Positions 36,199 to 45,868 of a stretch of DNA of 64,000 nucleotides are shown here, one piece after another. The notes under the pieces are model-generated. The model searched no databases. It had not been told where the DNA came from and worked only from the letters and a program-made list of their open reading frames with translations. This stretch comes from Candidatus Phytoplasma pruni. Lineage in GTDB: Bacteria > Bacillota_I > Bacilli_A > Acholeplasmatales > Acholeplasmataceae. How positions within the stretch are numbered: position 1 is the first letter of the stretch; the number at the start of each line of letters is the position of its first letter. The translations under genes and the position numbers were made by a program. The stretch lies in assembly GCF_013391955.1 (NCBI RefSeq), contig NZ_JABUOH010000047.1, positions 1 to 64,000 on the forward strand, given 5' to 3'.

Positions 36199-36812
36199 AA
36201 TTTTATTTTAAACAATCTTTGTATTTCTTTTTCAATGATGGATTGTATTTCTTCCAAAGGCTGGTTAGCATCAATTTTAAAAATTCTCTGTGGGAATTGT
36301 TGATGCAAATTTAAAAAACCTTCTCTCACTTTTTGATGAAAAGATAAAGTTTGCAAATCAAAATATTCTCTTTTATCTTCTCTTTTGTCTTTTATTCTTT
36401 GCAAGCCTATTTGAGGATCTAAATCTAAATAAAAAGTAATATCCGGCATCGTTTTCAACGCAATAACATTAATTTTTTTAACAAAATCTTCGCCTAACTC
36501 TCTAGCGTAACCTTGATAAGCTAAAGAAGAATCTAGATAACGATCGCAAATCACTATTTGACCTTTTTTTAAAGCTGGTAAAATAACCTTCTCCAAATGT
36601 TCTGTTCTATCGGCTGCGTATAATAAAGCTTCCGTATGAACGTCTATTTTATTATCAGAACTAAATAAAAGTTTCCTTATAGGAAGGTTAGTTTCACAAC
36701 CGCCCGGTTCTTTAGTTAAAATAACTGCATGTTTTTGAATCATTTTTTTAAACAAAGCGTTTGCGAGAGTGGTTTTACCAGTTCCTTCGCCACCTTCAAA
36801 AGAAATAAACAT
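36195..36812 (-). CDS. tmk: Thymidylate kinase
   Basis: It phosphorylates dTMP to dTDP. The P-loop FEGGEGTGKTT lies at residues 5-15 and DRYLDSSLAYQG near 92. I chose ATG 36812 (AAAGGTGG upstream) and not the ATG 16 codons earlier, because conservation begins at MFISFEGG. Length is 205 residues. It overlaps holB by four bases. Phytoplasma mobile units carry extra tmk copies; this one has the housekeeping context. Confidence 0.95.
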   Translation of the reverse strand: MFISFEGGEGTGKTTLANALFKKMIQKHAVILTKEPGGCETNLPIRKLLFSSDNKIDVHTEALLYAADRTEHLEKVILPALKKGQIVICDRYLDSSLAYQGYARELGEDFVKKINVIALKTMPDITFYLDLDPQIGLQRIKDKREDKREYFDLQTLSFHQKVREGFLNLHQQFPQRIFKIDANQPLEEIQSIIEKEIQRLFKIKL

Positions 36813-36826
36813 ATCGAACCACCTTT

Positions 36827-37561
36827 TTAATAAAAAATTTTTGTTAAAACCAGTCCACAAGGAGGAGCTAAATAAGAAAATTGTTTGTCATATGTTAAGT
36901 TTAACATATTTTCCAAGTCTAATAAAGTCTTTTTTTTCTGCCCGATCCTAATTAAAAAACCTACTAAAAAAAGAATCATATGTTTTAAAAAACCTTTACC
37001 GTGAAAAACCAAAATATATTGATCTTCAGTTTCTTCTAAAAAAGCGTCATAAACGATTTTAACAGTAGATTTTTTTTCGTCTTTATTATTGGTAAATAAA
37101 ACAAAATCATGTTCACCTTTAATTAAAGATAACGCTTTTTCAATTAAGGAGAAATCCAAAGATTCAAAATAAGTTTGAAAACGGTTATTAAAAGGCGTTA
37201 ATTCTTTTTTAGAAAAAAAATACTTATAAATTTTGGATTTAGTATGATAACGCGCATGAAAAGCGTCATACACTAAAGAGAGTTCCTCAACCTTAATATC
37301 TTTCGGCAAGGTTTTATTTAAAGCTTTTTGAAAAAAATAATTATCAATCAAAAAAGAAGTATAAAAATGAACTACTTGACCTTCAGCATGAACCCCTTTA
37401 TCCGTGCGACTAGCGGCGTAAGTTAGCATTTTTCTTTTCGTAAGACGGGATAAAACGTTTTCTAAAACGGACTGAACTGTGACCACTTTAGGTTGTTTTT
37501 GATATCCGTGATAATTAGTACCATCATAACTTAAAACCAATTTATAAGTAAATTTTTTCAA
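36827..37561 (-). CDS. truA: tRNA pseudouridine(38-40) synthase
   Basis: It isomerises U38-40 in the anticodon arm. The catalytic aspartate is D54 in ASRTDKGVHAEGQV, and LSYDGTNYHGYQKQ is the conserved N-terminal block. Length is 244. The start is a TTG at 37561, eight bases after AGAGAGG; there is no in-frame ATG nearby. It commonly follows the ECF transporter genes in Firmicutes, as here. Confidence 0.95.
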   Translation of the reverse strand: MKKFTYKLVLSYDGTNYHGYQKQPKVVTVQSVLENVLSRLTKRKMLTYAASRTDKGVHAEGQVVHFYTSFLIDNYFFQKALNKTLPKDIKVEELSLVYDAFHARYHTKSKIYKYFFSKKELTPFNNRFQTYFESLDFSLIEKALSLIKGEHDFVLFTNNKDEKKSTVKIVYDAFLEETEDQYILVFHGKGFLKHMILFLVGFLIRIGQKKKTLLDLENMLNLTYDKQFSYLAPPCGLVLTKIFY

Positions 37562-37623
37562 ATCAAAAACCTCTCTTTTATTTTATAATAAATCATAAAA
37601 TAAAAAAATATTTCTTCCCTTTT

Positions 37624-38646
37624 TTAAAAAAAACTCCATATAAAAAACGATAAAATAGTTATTAAAAAAAGATAATCTTTTTTGGTCATTTTATAATGAT
37701 TTAATTTAGTGCGTTTTTCGCCTAAAACATATCCACGTGCTTCCATAGCGTTCGCTAAAACTAAAGATTTTTGAAAAGATATCACAAAAATAGGAATTAA
37801 TAAAGATAATAAATTATAAATCTTTTTAAATAAATTTTTAGTGTATAAATCCAAACCTCTAGACATTTGTGCTTTAATAATCTTTTTAGTTTCTTCCATT
37901 AAAAAAGGAATAAACATGAAAATTAAAGATATCATGATGGAAAAAAATTCTAAAGGAAATTTTAATTTTTTCAAAGGTTTTAAAACGATTTCCAAACCAT
38001 CATTTATTTCCATAAAAGAAGTTGTTTCGTTAAACAAAGTGATAACCGTTAAAATCAATAAAATCCTAATAAAGATTAAAATAATTTTTAATAAATCTGT
38101 TTTTTTCAAGAATAATTGAACTGTATAATTTTCATCTATAAAAGGTATTTTATTTGTTTTCCACAAGTCCAAATGAGAAATAAGAAAAGGCATTGCCAAG
38201 AAAAAAATAACGAACAAAAAAGGATAAATATTCTTCGGAAAGATCTTTTTAAAAACGAAATAAAAAACCCCTAAACTGAACAACATTAAGTAAACATTCC
38301 ACACTTGAAAAGAAATGTCTGTTCCTGCTTCTCCTTTTAAAGAAATATGAAAAATTAAACTTAATACAATAAGAAATTTCAAATGAGAAATGCGTTTTAA
38401 CATTTTAACGACAGAAAAATTAAGATGTATTAACAAAAAAAATAAAACCAAAGTTAGAAAAACGAAAGGTCCAAAAAATAAAGCTTTTTCTAATAGGTTG
38501 GTTTCTTTGGAAAAAAAAGAGACATCTAAGCTAAAAATAATTTTAAAAAACGCAATGATAGCGATAATTTTAATCGCCGGATTAACGCTATATAAAAAAG
38601 ATTTTTTCTTTAAATCAGGTTTTTGTTGTAAATCGGAATTAATCAT
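37624..38646 (-). CDS. ecfT: ECF transporter transmembrane protein EcfT (CbiQ family)
   Basis: This membrane scaffold couples S components to the two ATPases of energy-coupling-factor vitamin importers. There are about six to eight hydrophobic helices across 340 residues and the two coupling motifs with Ala/Ser-Arg-Gly: MSRGLDLY (about 257) and EARGYVLG (about 305). It overlaps ecfA2 by eight bases. The usual order ecfA1-ecfA2-ecfT-truA is kept. It is longer than average because of extra helices in the N-terminal half. Confidence 0.93.
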   Translation of the reverse strand: MINSDLQQKPDLKKKSFLYSVNPAIKIIAIIAFFKIIFSLDVSFFSKETNLLEKALFFGPFVFLTLVLFFLLIHLNFSVVKMLKRISHLKFLIVLSLIFHISLKGEAGTDISFQVWNVYLMLFSLGVFYFVFKKIFPKNIYPFLFVIFFLAMPFLISHLDLWKTNKIPFIDENYTVQLFLKKTDLLKIILIFIRILLILTVITLFNETTSFMEINDGLEIVLKPLKKLKFPLEFFSIMISLIFMFIPFLMEETKKIIKAQMSRGLDLYTKNLFKKIYNLLSLLIPIFVISFQKSLVLANAMEARGYVLGEKRTKLNHYKMTKKDYLFLITILSFFIWSFF

Positions 38647-39502
38647 CTAAACCATTATTTCCTTTATAAAATTTTTTTAAATATTTCAACATTTCTTCAA
38701 AAGAATAAGTAGGCACAAAGGGAATATTCAATTCTTTTTCTAAAAAATGCGCCAGTTGGAAAGTTTGTGGTTTATAAGGTGCAAATTTATTGAATTTTTC
38801 GTTCATAAAAAAATCTTCTTTAGAACCATCAAACATAATTTGACCTTTTTCTAAAAAAATCACTCTATTGGCATATTCTGCTACTAAATCTATATTATGA
38901 GTGATAAAAATAATAGTTTTTTTTTCTATTTGAAATAATTCTTGAAAAAAATTCATAATTTCAATTTGACTTTTAACATCTAAACCTCTCGTAGGTTCGT
39001 CTAAAACTAAAATAGCAGGACCCATAACTAAAATACCGGCAATAGCGACTTTTCTTTGTTGTCCGCCAGATAATTTAAAAGGAGAAGAAATAAATAAATC
39101 TTCTTCAATGCCTAACCTTTTTAAAACAGAAATAGCTTTCTTTTCTGAAGTGGCATTATTTATTTTCAAATTTTTAAGCGCAAACATCACATCTTTTAAA
39201 ACAGTTGTTTCAAAAAGTTGATATTCAGGGAATTGAAAAACTAAGCCAATTTTACTCCTCAAAGAAGCTAAACGTTTTTCAGGCGTTTTGGAAGTTATTT
39301 TTTGCCCAAAAACTTCTATTTCACCTTCTGAAGGTGTTAATAAACCGTTCATCAATTGAACCAAAGTAGATTTTCCCGAACCAATTTGACCAATTAACGC
39401 GATAAATTCATTATTTTCGTTAATTTTTAAATTAATTTCTTTGATAGCATGTGTTTTTGTTTTATCATAATAATAACTTACATTTTTAAACTGTATTGCC
39501 AT
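38639..39502 (-). CDS. ecfA2: ECF transporter ATP-binding protein EcfA2
   Basis: This ABC ATPase of the ECF module has Walker A GQIGSGKSTLV (about 38), Q-loop FQFPEYQLFE, signature LSGGQQRKVAIAG (about 143), Walker B ILVLDEPTRGLD, and a switch histidine in FITHNIDL. Length is 287. It overlaps ecfA1 by 25 bases. The QFPE Q-loop is characteristic of the A2 subunit. Confidence 0.95.
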   Translation of the reverse strand: MAIQFKNVSYYYDKTKTHAIKEINLKINENNEFIALIGQIGSGKSTLVQLMNGLLTPSEGEIEVFGQKITSKTPEKRLASLRSKIGLVFQFPEYQLFETTVLKDVMFALKNLKINNATSEKKAISVLKRLGIEEDLFISSPFKLSGGQQRKVAIAGILVMGPAILVLDEPTRGLDVKSQIEIMNFFQELFQIEKKTIIFITHNIDLVAEYANRVIFLEKGQIMFDGSKEDFFMNEKFNKFAPYKPQTFQLAHFLEKELNIPFVPTYSFEEMLKYLKKFYKGNNGLDD

Positions 39503-40302
39503 AAGATTTCCTTTATTTTTTGCAAAGATTCTTTTTTTTCATGAGATACATTTTCATCTTTTTTTAATAATTCATAATAAAGTTTCAAAGATAAAGGTAA
39601 ATTAACAAAATATTTTTCCAAAAAAGAAGGTTCTTTGATCAAATTCGCTGGTTTATCGTGTTTCAAAAGATGACCTTTTTCTAAAATAATAATCTCATCA
39701 CTTTGCAAAGCAAAAGATAAATCATGGGTGATAGTGATTAAAATCTTATTTTTTTGTTGATGAATGTTTTTGATAATATTATGAATTTCTTTAACTCCTT
39801 GGGGATCTAAAAAAGCGGTCGGTTCGTCAAAAATAATAATTTCTGGTTCCATCGCTAAAACAGAAGCAATAGCGACTTTTTGTTTTTGGCCACCAGATAG
39901 TTCTTGAGGTTTTTTGTCTAATAAATCATCAATGCCTAAAGAATGCGAAACGTCAAAAATTTTTTGTTGCATTTCTTCTCTTGGTAAATTTTGGTTTTCC
40001 AGACCGAAAGCGATATCGCTACGCACATCAAAGCCGATAAATTGATAATCAGGGTTTTGAAAAACAATCCCCATAAGAGGACGAATAACAGACAAATTAT
40101 CTTCATTCAAATCTAAACCATTGATCGTAATTTGTCCTTTTTGATATTGCAATAAACTAATTAAAATTTTAACTAAAGTAGATTTGCCTGAACCATTATC
40201 ACCTATTATAGAAACCCATGTTCCAGGATTGATCTTAAAATTCAAATCATGCAGAATTTGTTTTTCTTTGTAACTAAAATTTAAACCTTTAACAATTATC
40301 AT
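39478..40302 (-). CDS. ecfA1: ECF transporter ATP-binding protein EcfA1
   Basis: This is the first ATPase gene of the ECF module. It has Walker A GDNGSGKSTLVK (about 36), Q-loop FQNPDYQFIG, signature LSGGQKQKVAIAS (about 140), Walker B IIIFDEPTAFLD, and a switch histidine in TITHDLSF. Length is 274. The QNPD Q-loop identifies the A1 subunit. It is separated from rplQ by about 260 bases with terminators, so the ECF operon starts here. Confidence 0.95.
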   Translation of the reverse strand: MIIVKGLNFSYKEKQILHDLNFKINPGTWVSIIGDNGSGKSTLVKILISLLQYQKGQITINGLDLNEDNLSVIRPLMGIVFQNPDYQFIGFDVRSDIAFGLENQNLPREEMQQKIFDVSHSLGIDDLLDKKPQELSGGQKQKVAIASVLAMEPEIIIFDEPTAFLDPQGVKEIHNIIKNIHQQKNKILITITHDLSFALQSDEIIILEKGHLLKHDKPANLIKEPSFLEKYFVNLPLSLKLYYELLKKDENVSHEKKESLQKIKEILWQYSLKM

Positions 40303-40376
40303 TTTATAACCTAATTTTATTTATTTTAACCATTATAAAAATAAGAATAATTAAAATAAACTGGACCATTTTAAAT

Positions 40377-40414
40377 ATTCTTATTATAAAAAATATATTT
40401 TTTATAATAAGAAT
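40377..40414. terminator. Palindrome between rplQ and ecfA1
   Basis: A perfect 17-bp stem (40377-40393 with 40398-40414) has a TATA loop and is all A/T. It may be a back-up terminator of the ribosomal operon. Confidence 0.5.
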
Positions 40415-40516
40415 TGAATCTAATAAGAAAAAATATACTTTTTTAAATAAAAAATTAATTATTTGGCACATAAAAATGCACCCGATGAATCAATTTTGTT
40501 TCATTTTGCAGAAAAA

Positions 40517-40535
40517 AGAGAAATAACTTTTCTCT
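40517..40535 (-). terminator. Terminator of the ribosomal operon after rplQ
   Basis: On the minus strand AGAGAAA-loop-TTTCTCT is followed directly by TTTTTTC, the expected form of a rho-independent terminator. It lies about 30 bases after the rplQ stop. Confidence 0.75.
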
Positions 40536-40565
40536 ATTTAATAAAAAAACTTATTTGATCAAAGA

Positions 40566-40922
40566 TTAAACAAGTTGTATAATTGCCATAGGAGCAGCGT
40601 CGCCTTTACGAGGTTCAGTTTTAATGATTCTCGTATAACCGCCCGGTCTGTCTTGATATTTGGCAGATAATTCGTTAAATAACTTTTGTAAAACAGTTTT
40701 ATTTTCATCTATTTTTTCGTCAAACATTAAAAGAGATGCTTGTCTTCTTGCATGTAAAGTGTTTTTTTTACTTAAAGTTATAGATTTTTCAACTGCTCTT
40801 CTCAATTCTTTAGCTTTAGAAAAAGTAGTTACAATTTGTTCGTTTGCGATCAAACTGGAAACTAAACTTCTTAATAAAGATTTTCTTTGAGGGGTAGTAC
40901 GTCTTAATTTACTGTAAGCCAT
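40566..40922 (-). CDS. rplQ: 50S ribosomal protein bL17
   Basis: This is a large-subunit protein near the exit tunnel. The N-terminal [17 protein letters not shown] block and the C-terminal [22 protein letters not shown] block are diagnostic. Length is 118. It is the last gene of the ribosomal operon, after rpoA as in most bacteria. Confidence 0.97.
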   Translation of the reverse strand: MAYSKLRRTTPQRKSLLRSLVSSLIANEQIVTTFSKAKELRRAVEKSITLSKKNTLHARRQASLLMFDEKIDENKTVLQKLFNELSAKYQDRPGGYTRIIKTEPRKGDAAPMAIIQLV

Positions 40923-40956
40923 TTTTTAATTTTAACCCACTTTCTAAAAAAATATT

Positions 40957-41916
40957 TTATTTGTCGTTTATTGGCATATTGAAACGAAGTTCTAATTCGT
41001 TCATTTTTGCTTTTAATTCATCAAAAGATTTTTTACCTAAACTATTTAATTTAGAAATATCTTTTTCTTTTTGACTCACTAATTCTTTTACAGTATTAAT
41101 GCCTGATTTTTTCAAACTATTTAATAGTCTCACAGACAATTCTAATTGTTCGATTTTTAAATCTAAAGCATGATTGTAATTTTCAATTTCTGCTTCATAA
41201 ATAAAGTCATTTTGTTGTTCTTGTTCGCATAAGTTAACTAAAACATTAAAATGATCTGCTAAAATTTTAGAAGCTGTCGATAAAGCTTGTTTAGCGGTAA
41301 TAGCTTTATTAGTTTCGATATCAACTACTAATTCTTCTTTGTTACCTAATTTTTGTTCCACAGTGTAAGTTGTTTTTACAACTGGTGTATATAAAGAATC
41401 GATCGCTATAACTCCGAATTGGCTTTTATTAAAAACCTTGTTATTCGCAGCACTTTCATAACCAATGCCTCTTCTTACTGTCACTTCCATACGGAAACGA
41501 GTGTTTTCTGATACATGTGCTATGACTTGATCTTTATTAATGATATCTACTCCATCAACAACATTAAAATCTGCAGCTGTTACTGTTTTTTCTCCTGTAA
41601 TATCGATTTCCAACTTTTGTTCAAAATCTTCATCTTGGGAATCAACAGCAATCACGACTTTTTTTAAATTTAAAATGATAGTCATAATATCTTCATAAAC
41701 ACCGTCCATAACGGTAAATTCATGTTCTACACCATCAATATGAACGTTTACAATAGCGGCACCTGGTAAAGAAGATAATAAAACTCTTCTCAAAGAATTT
41801 CCGATTGTAGTTCCGTATCCTTTTTCTAAACGTTGGATAACGAATCTTTTATCAAAAGCATCATCATTTTCATTGTCAACTAACATAATAGGTCTTAAAA
41901 ATTTTAATTTTTTCAT
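40957..41916 (-). CDS. rpoA: RNA polymerase alpha subunit
   Basis: It assembles RNA polymerase and contacts activators through its C-terminal domain. The N-terminal dimerisation domain shows YGTTIGNSLRRVLLSSLPG (about 35) and EHEFTVMDGVYED; the C-terminal domain shows LDLKIEQLELSVRLLNSL and GINTVKELV (HhH-type). Length (319) is full. Confidence 0.98.
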   Translation of the reverse strand: MKKLKFLRPIMLVDNENDDAFDKRFVIQRLEKGYGTTIGNSLRRVLLSSLPGAAIVNVHIDGVEHEFTVMDGVYEDIMTIILNLKKVVIAVDSQDEDFEQKLEIDITGEKTVTAADFNVVDGVDIINKDQVIAHVSENTRFRMEVTVRRGIGYESAANNKVFNKSQFGVIAIDSLYTPVVKTTYTVEQKLGNKEELVVDIETNKAITAKQALSTASKILADHFNVLVNLCEQEQQNDFIYEAEIENYNHALDLKIEQLELSVRLLNSLKKSGINTVKELVSQKEKDISKLNSLGKKSFDELKAKMNELELRFNMPINDK

Positions 41917-41931
41917 TTTCTACTCCCTTAA

Positions 41932-42321
41932 TTAACCACGAGGACGTTTAGGTGGTCTACAACCATTATGAGGAATAGGAGTAACATCTTTAATAGCAGT
42001 AATTTCTAAACCTGATTCTTGTAAAGAACGGATAGAAGTTTCTCTACCTACTCCTGGACCTTTAATAAAGACTTCAACCTTTTGCATTCCTTGGTCTTTA
42101 GCCAATCCTGCTACTTTTCTAGCTACTTGTTGAGCTGCGAAAGAAGTTGATTTTCTGCTACCTTTAAAACCTAAAGAACCTGCGCTGCTCCAAGTGATTA
42201 CATCACCTTCTAAATCGGTAATAGTCAATATGGTATTATTAAAAGTAGTATGAATATGAGCTATACCAAAAGGAACATTTTTTTTAATTTTTTTACGCTT
42301 TATGCGTTTTTTTTGAGCCAT
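41932..42321 (-). CDS. rpsK: 30S ribosomal protein uS11
   Basis: It is a platform protein of the small subunit. [37 protein letters not shown] and the C-terminal [16 protein letters not shown] are diagnostic. Length is 129. Three bases separate it from rpsM. Confidence 0.98.
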   Translation of the reverse strand: MAQKKRIKRKKIKKNVPFGIAHIHTTFNNTILTITDLEGDVITWSSAGSLGFKGSRKSTSFAAQQVARKVAGLAKDQGMQKVEVFIKGPGVGRETSIRSLQESGLEITAIKDVTPIPHNGCRPPKRPRG

Positions 42322-42324
42322 TTA

Positions 42325-42729
42325 TTATCTCCCTCTTTTCGCATTCTTATTACTTTTTTTATCTTTATTAACACTTGAAGCCAGTTTTTTACGATTTTTC
42401 TTAGCCGTTTTAGCGTTATTTCTAGTTTTTTGTCCTCTTACTGGTAAACCTTTACGATGATGTATTCCTCTATCGCAACCGATTTCCATTAAACGTTTAA
42501 TATTTACTAAAGCAGTCTCACGTCTTAGAGCGCCTTCACTCATTTTACTTAATTCATTTCTTATGCTAGACAATTGTTCTTCAGTTAAATCTTTAACACG
42601 AATATTTTCATCTATATTTAATTCGCTTAAAATTTGCTGAGAAGTTTTAAGTCCAACACCATAAATATAAGTAAGTGAAATCACTACTCTTTTATCACGA
42701 GGAACATCTATTCCTGCAATTCTTGCCAT
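42325..42729 (-). CDS. rpsM: 30S ribosomal protein uS13
   Basis: It is a head protein of the small subunit contacting tRNA and the large subunit. [20 protein letters not shown] and [17 protein letters not shown] are typical. Length is 134, with a lysine/asparagine-rich C-terminal tail about 10-15 residues longer than usual. Confidence 0.97.
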   Translation of the reverse strand: MARIAGIDVPRDKRVVISLTYIYGVGLKTSQQILSELNIDENIRVKDLTEEQLSSIRNELSKMSEGALRRETALVNIKRLMEIGCDRGIHHRKGLPVRGQKTRNNAKTAKKNRKKLASSVNKDKKSNKNAKRGR

Positions 42730-42748
42730 TTATAAACTCCTTTCCAAA

Positions 42749-42865
42749 TTACCCTTGTCTTTGGTTATTGCGACGATTTTTTTTATTTATAATATAAACT
42801 CTTTTTTTACGACGTACAATGATGTCATCAGCACTACGTTTTTTAACAGAAGCTCTAACTTTCAT
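42749..42865 (-). CDS. rpmJ: 50S ribosomal protein bL36, zinc-free form
   Basis: The 38-codon gene begins [11 protein letters not shown] and ends NNQRQG, the standard bL36 ends, but has none of the Cys/His zinc ligands (C- form). AAGGAGAT lies nine bases before the ATG at 42865. It sits between infA and rpsM, its conserved place. It is too short for routine frame calling. Confidence 0.93.
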   Translation of the reverse strand: MKVRASVKKRSADDIIVRRKKRVYIINKKNRRNNQRQG

Positions 42866-42898
42866 TTTAAATATCTCCTTTTATTTAAAAAAATATTA

Positions 42899-43111
42899 TT
42901 ATCTTTTATCGATATAACGATAAACAATACGCCCTTTAGAATCTACTTTAACTTTATCACCTAACAAAATACGAATGTTATTGCTACGTATTTTGCCTGA
43001 AATATGAGCAATAATAATTTTTTTATTAGAAAGTTCTAATTTAAATTTAGCATTAGGTAAAATGCCAACTACTATAGCATCATCAAATTCAATAATATTT
43101 GGATTAACCAT
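42899..43111 (-). CDS. infA: Translation initiation factor IF-1
   Basis: This S1-like OB-fold factor occupies the ribosomal A site during initiation. [34 protein letters not shown] and GRIVYRY are diagnostic. The protein has 70 residues. The loop between the last two blocks (normally ELSPYDLTRG) is shortened to DSKG, while the C-terminus is extended by a few residues. It lies between map and rpmJ. Confidence 0.96.
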   Translation of the reverse strand: MVNPNIIEFDDAIVVGILPNAKFKLELSNKKIIIAHISGKIRSNNIRILLGDKVKVDSKGRIVYRYIDKR

Positions 43112-43139
43112 ATTTATTTTTATTTTCCTATTTCTTTGT

Positions 43140-43889
43140 TTATGTTAATGTTAAAATTTCATATCCGTTTTCGGTCACTAAAACTGTGTGTTCAAAATGA
43201 GCACTTAAGCTTTTATCTGCTGTTATAGCAGTCCAACCGTCATTCAATATTTTAACTTCTTTAGTACCTAAAGTAAACATAGGTTCAATGCAAAAAGTCA
43301 TTCCTGGTTGTAAGATGTAATCTTTATCAACAAAATCAAAATTAAAAATATAAGGTTTTTCATGCAATTGCAAACCAATTCCATGTCCGGAAAAAACCTC
43401 AACTATACCGTATTTATTCTTTTTACCAATTTCAAAAATAGCTGCAGAAATATCAGAAATACGATTGCCTGGTTTAACTTGTTCTATTCCAGCGAATAAA
43501 GACTTTTCAGTGTTTTCTAAAAGAGTTGCTACTTTTTTAGAAACTTTACCGATGGTATAAGTCCAAGCCGAATCAACGTAATAACCTTGATATTTGATCC
43601 CCATATCAATCGTAATGATATCGCCTTTTTTTAAAATTTGTTTTTTAGATGGTATTCCGTGCACGATAGCTTCGTTAACAGAAGTGCACATATAACCATC
43701 AAAACCTTTATAACCTTTAAAAGCGGAAACCACTCCATGTTTTTTAATCAATTCACGAGCAATCATATCTAAAGCAAAAGTAGAAATACCTTCTTTTAAA
43801 GAAAGAATTAATTCTTTTCTGATAGAAGATAAAATTTGACCTGCTTTTCTCATTATAGCAATTTCATTCTCTGATTTAATTATTATCAT
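43140..43889 (-). CDS. map: Methionine aminopeptidase, type I
   Basis: It removes the initiator methionine. The metal ligands are in [16 protein letters not shown] (two Asp), [13 protein letters not shown] (His), CIEPMF (Glu) and [15 protein letters not shown] (Glu). Length (249) is normal. It follows secY directly; adk, which usually lies between secY and map, is missing here and found at 18 kb. Confidence 0.97.
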   Translation of the reverse strand: MIIIKSENEIAIMRKAGQILSSIRKELILSLKEGISTFALDMIARELIKKHGVVSAFKGYKGFDGYMCTSVNEAIVHGIPSKKQILKKGDIITIDMGIKYQGYYVDSAWTYTIGKVSKKVATLLENTEKSLFAGIEQVKPGNRISDISAAIFEIGKKNKYGIVEVFSGHGIGLQLHEKPYIFNFDFVDKDYILQPGMTFCIEPMFTLGTKEVKILNDGWTAITADKSLSAHFEHTVLVTENGYEILTLT

Positions 43890-43951
43890 AAAGGGTAACC
43901 TGCCTTAAATCTAAACATAATGATTTCTTTTTCATTTATAAAATTTATTAT

Positions 43952-45223
43952 TTAAAATAATTTTTTGTATAATTTCTTAACGTTAGTTTGAGTCGTTATA
44001 CGTTGCATTACTTCAACAGCTACACCTACAACAATTAAAAGACTAGTACCACCTAATTGAACTTTAACTGTTCGGTGAGATGCATTACCCCAAACAAAAA
44101 ATTTAATCAATTCAGGTAAAGCAGCTAAGACAGTTAAAGAAAAAGCGCCGATGACTGTTACTTTAAATAATTTTTGAGTAATTTTATAAACTGTTTCGTC
44201 TCCAGGTTTTACCCCTTCTAAGTAAGCATCTTGTTTTGATAAATGTTCGGCAATATCTGCCGGATTGATAGTTATAAAAGTAGAAAAAACTGAAAATAAC
44301 AAAATTAATAATAAGTAAACAAAAAAACCTAAACCTAAATAACTACTTTGAGAGGCCTGAAATTGAGTTACCCATTTGGAAAAACCATTTTCTGGTCCCA
44401 ACAAAAGCGAAATAGTGCCAAAAACTTGCAATAAACTGTTGGCTAAAATTACTGGCAAAATTCCTGAAGTATTAAGTTTTAAAGGGATGTGATTGTTTAT
44501 TTTATCATTATTTTGTTTAGTGGCGTAAGTGATTGGAACTTTTAAATAAGCAGCTGATAAAATAACTGTTAAAATTAATAAGATTAACAGAACTACTAAA
44601 GTCAAGATTCTTTTAACTACAAAGTCTGAATTGTCGATGTTTGTTAAAAAATACAGTGTTTCAAATAAATTCTTACTGACACTAATTGCTACGAAAATAG
44701 AAATACCGTTTCCTATTCCTTTAGAAGTGATTAAATCAGCTAACCAAATGCTAATGAATGCTCCGACCACTAAAAAAAACACTATTTCTAAAACATGTGC
44801 TTTATTGTTAGCGAGTGTGGCAATTCCATCACGTTGAATAGAAGATAAAGCCGATCCTACTGCAAACAGCAAAGTCAAAGAACGAGTGACTAAATTGGTT
44901 TTATATTTTCCTCTTTCACCTTGTTCTTGCCATTCTTTCATAAAAGGAAATAATTTTTGTGCAAATTGGACAATAATAGAAGCAGTAATATAAGGATAAA
45001 CTCCTAAAGATAAAAAATATATAGAACTATTAGTTTCGAACAAGCTAACTTTGATTTTCAACAAGTCTTTAATTTTTTCTTGTAAAGAAATTTGTTGTTT
45101 AAGCAACTCAGAAGGAATAACTAATTTATTACCGATAACAAAGATAAATAAAATAACCAAAGTAAATAAAATTTTTTTAATTATTTTACTTTTATCACGA
45201 AGAAAATCTATTACCATTTTCAT
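43952..45223 (-). CDS. secY: Preprotein translocase subunit SecY
   Basis: It is the channel of the Sec pathway that exports phytoplasma membrane and effector proteins. Ten membrane helices can be traced over 423 residues. Conserved blocks are LGVYPYITASIIVQF, GKYKTNLVTRSLTLLFA, GIGNGISIFV and NPADIAEHLSKQDAYLEGVKPG (in two pieces). Two bases separate it from rplO. Confidence 0.98.
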   Translation of the reverse strand: MKMVIDFLRDKSKIIKKILFTLVILFIFVIGNKLVIPSELLKQQISLQEKIKDLLKIKVSLFETNSSIYFLSLGVYPYITASIIVQFAQKLFPFMKEWQEQGERGKYKTNLVTRSLTLLFAVGSALSSIQRDGIATLANNKAHVLEIVFFLVVGAFISIWLADLITSKGIGNGISIFVAISVSKNLFETLYFLTNIDNSDFVVKRILTLVVLLILLILTVILSAAYLKVPITYATKQNNDKINNHIPLKLNTSGILPVILANSLLQVFGTISLLLGPENGFSKWVTQFQASQSSYLGLGFFVYLLLILLFSVFSTFITINPADIAEHLSKQDAYLEGVKPGDETVYKITQKLFKVTVIGAFSLTVLAALPELIKFFVWGNASHRTVKVQLGGTSLLIVVGVAVEVMQRITTQTNVKKLYKKLF

Positions 45224-45224
45224 C

Positions 45225-45671
45225 TTATGCTACCTTCAATATTTCGACATTTCCGCCAGCTTGTTGAATCAATTCTTGAGCTTTATTAGAAAATTTAGAT
45301 GCTTGTACTGTTAATTTTTTAGTGAAAGTACCATTTGCCAATACTTTAATATCAGAAGTGTTTTTCTTGATAAGTCTTTTTTTCAATAATAATTCTCTAG
45401 TAACTACAGTATCATTGTCAAAAATTTCTAAATCTTTTAAATTAATTAAAAAATATTTTTTTTGATTAAAATTGTGGAACCCTCTTTTAGGAATTCTTTG
45501 GAAAAAAGGGATTTGTCCACCTTCAAAACCTGGTCTAACACCACCGCCAGAACGAGCCAATTGACCTTTATGTCCTTTACCAGAAGTTTTACCATTACCA
45601 CTACCTGGACCACGACCTAAACGTTTAGTTGTTTTTCTAGCGCCTTTAACTGGTTTTAATAAATGTAACAT
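45225..45671 (-). CDS. rplO: 50S ribosomal protein uL15
   Basis: It is an early-assembling large-subunit protein. KRLGRGPGSGNGKTSGKGHK and GVRPGFEGGQIPFFQRIPKR are diagnostic; the C-terminal NKAQELIQQAGGNVEIL is typical. Length is 148. It lies between rpmD and secY. Confidence 0.98.
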   Translation of the reverse strand: MLHLLKPVKGARKTTKRLGRGPGSGNGKTSGKGHKGQLARSGGGVRPGFEGGQIPFFQRIPKRGFHNFNQKKYFLINLKDLEIFDNDTVVTRELLLKKRLIKKNTSDIKVLANGTFTKKLTVQASKFSNKAQELIQQAGGNVEILKVA

Positions 45672-45673
45672 AA

Positions 45674-45868
45674 TTAAACTCTCCCTTCCAATACTTCTTT
45701 TACCACAACTAAATGATGTATTTTTTTAAGAACTCCTCTAACAGTAGGAACATCTTCTTTAATCACTTTTTGGTTAATTTTTCTTAATCCTAAGTGGTGA
45801 GCGTTTTTTACTTGATTGGGAGTCCTTCCGATCAAACTTTTATATAAAGTAATTTCTAATTTTTTCAT
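45674..45868 (-). CDS. rpmD: 50S ribosomal protein uL30
   Basis: This small large-subunit protein has the pattern [20 protein letters not shown] and [15 protein letters not shown]-like C-terminus (here VPTVRG). Length is 64. Its start overlaps rpsE by four bases. Confidence 0.96.
   Translation of the reverse strand: MKKLEITLYKSLIGRTPNQVKNAHHLGLRKINQKVIKEDVPTVRGVLKKIHHLVVVKEVLEGRV

Noticed and set aside
40303-40565. Riboswitch upstream of the ECF operon
   Set aside because: Only AT-rich hairpins that fit terminators of the ribosomal operon are present; no conserved cobalamin, TPP or FMN core was found.
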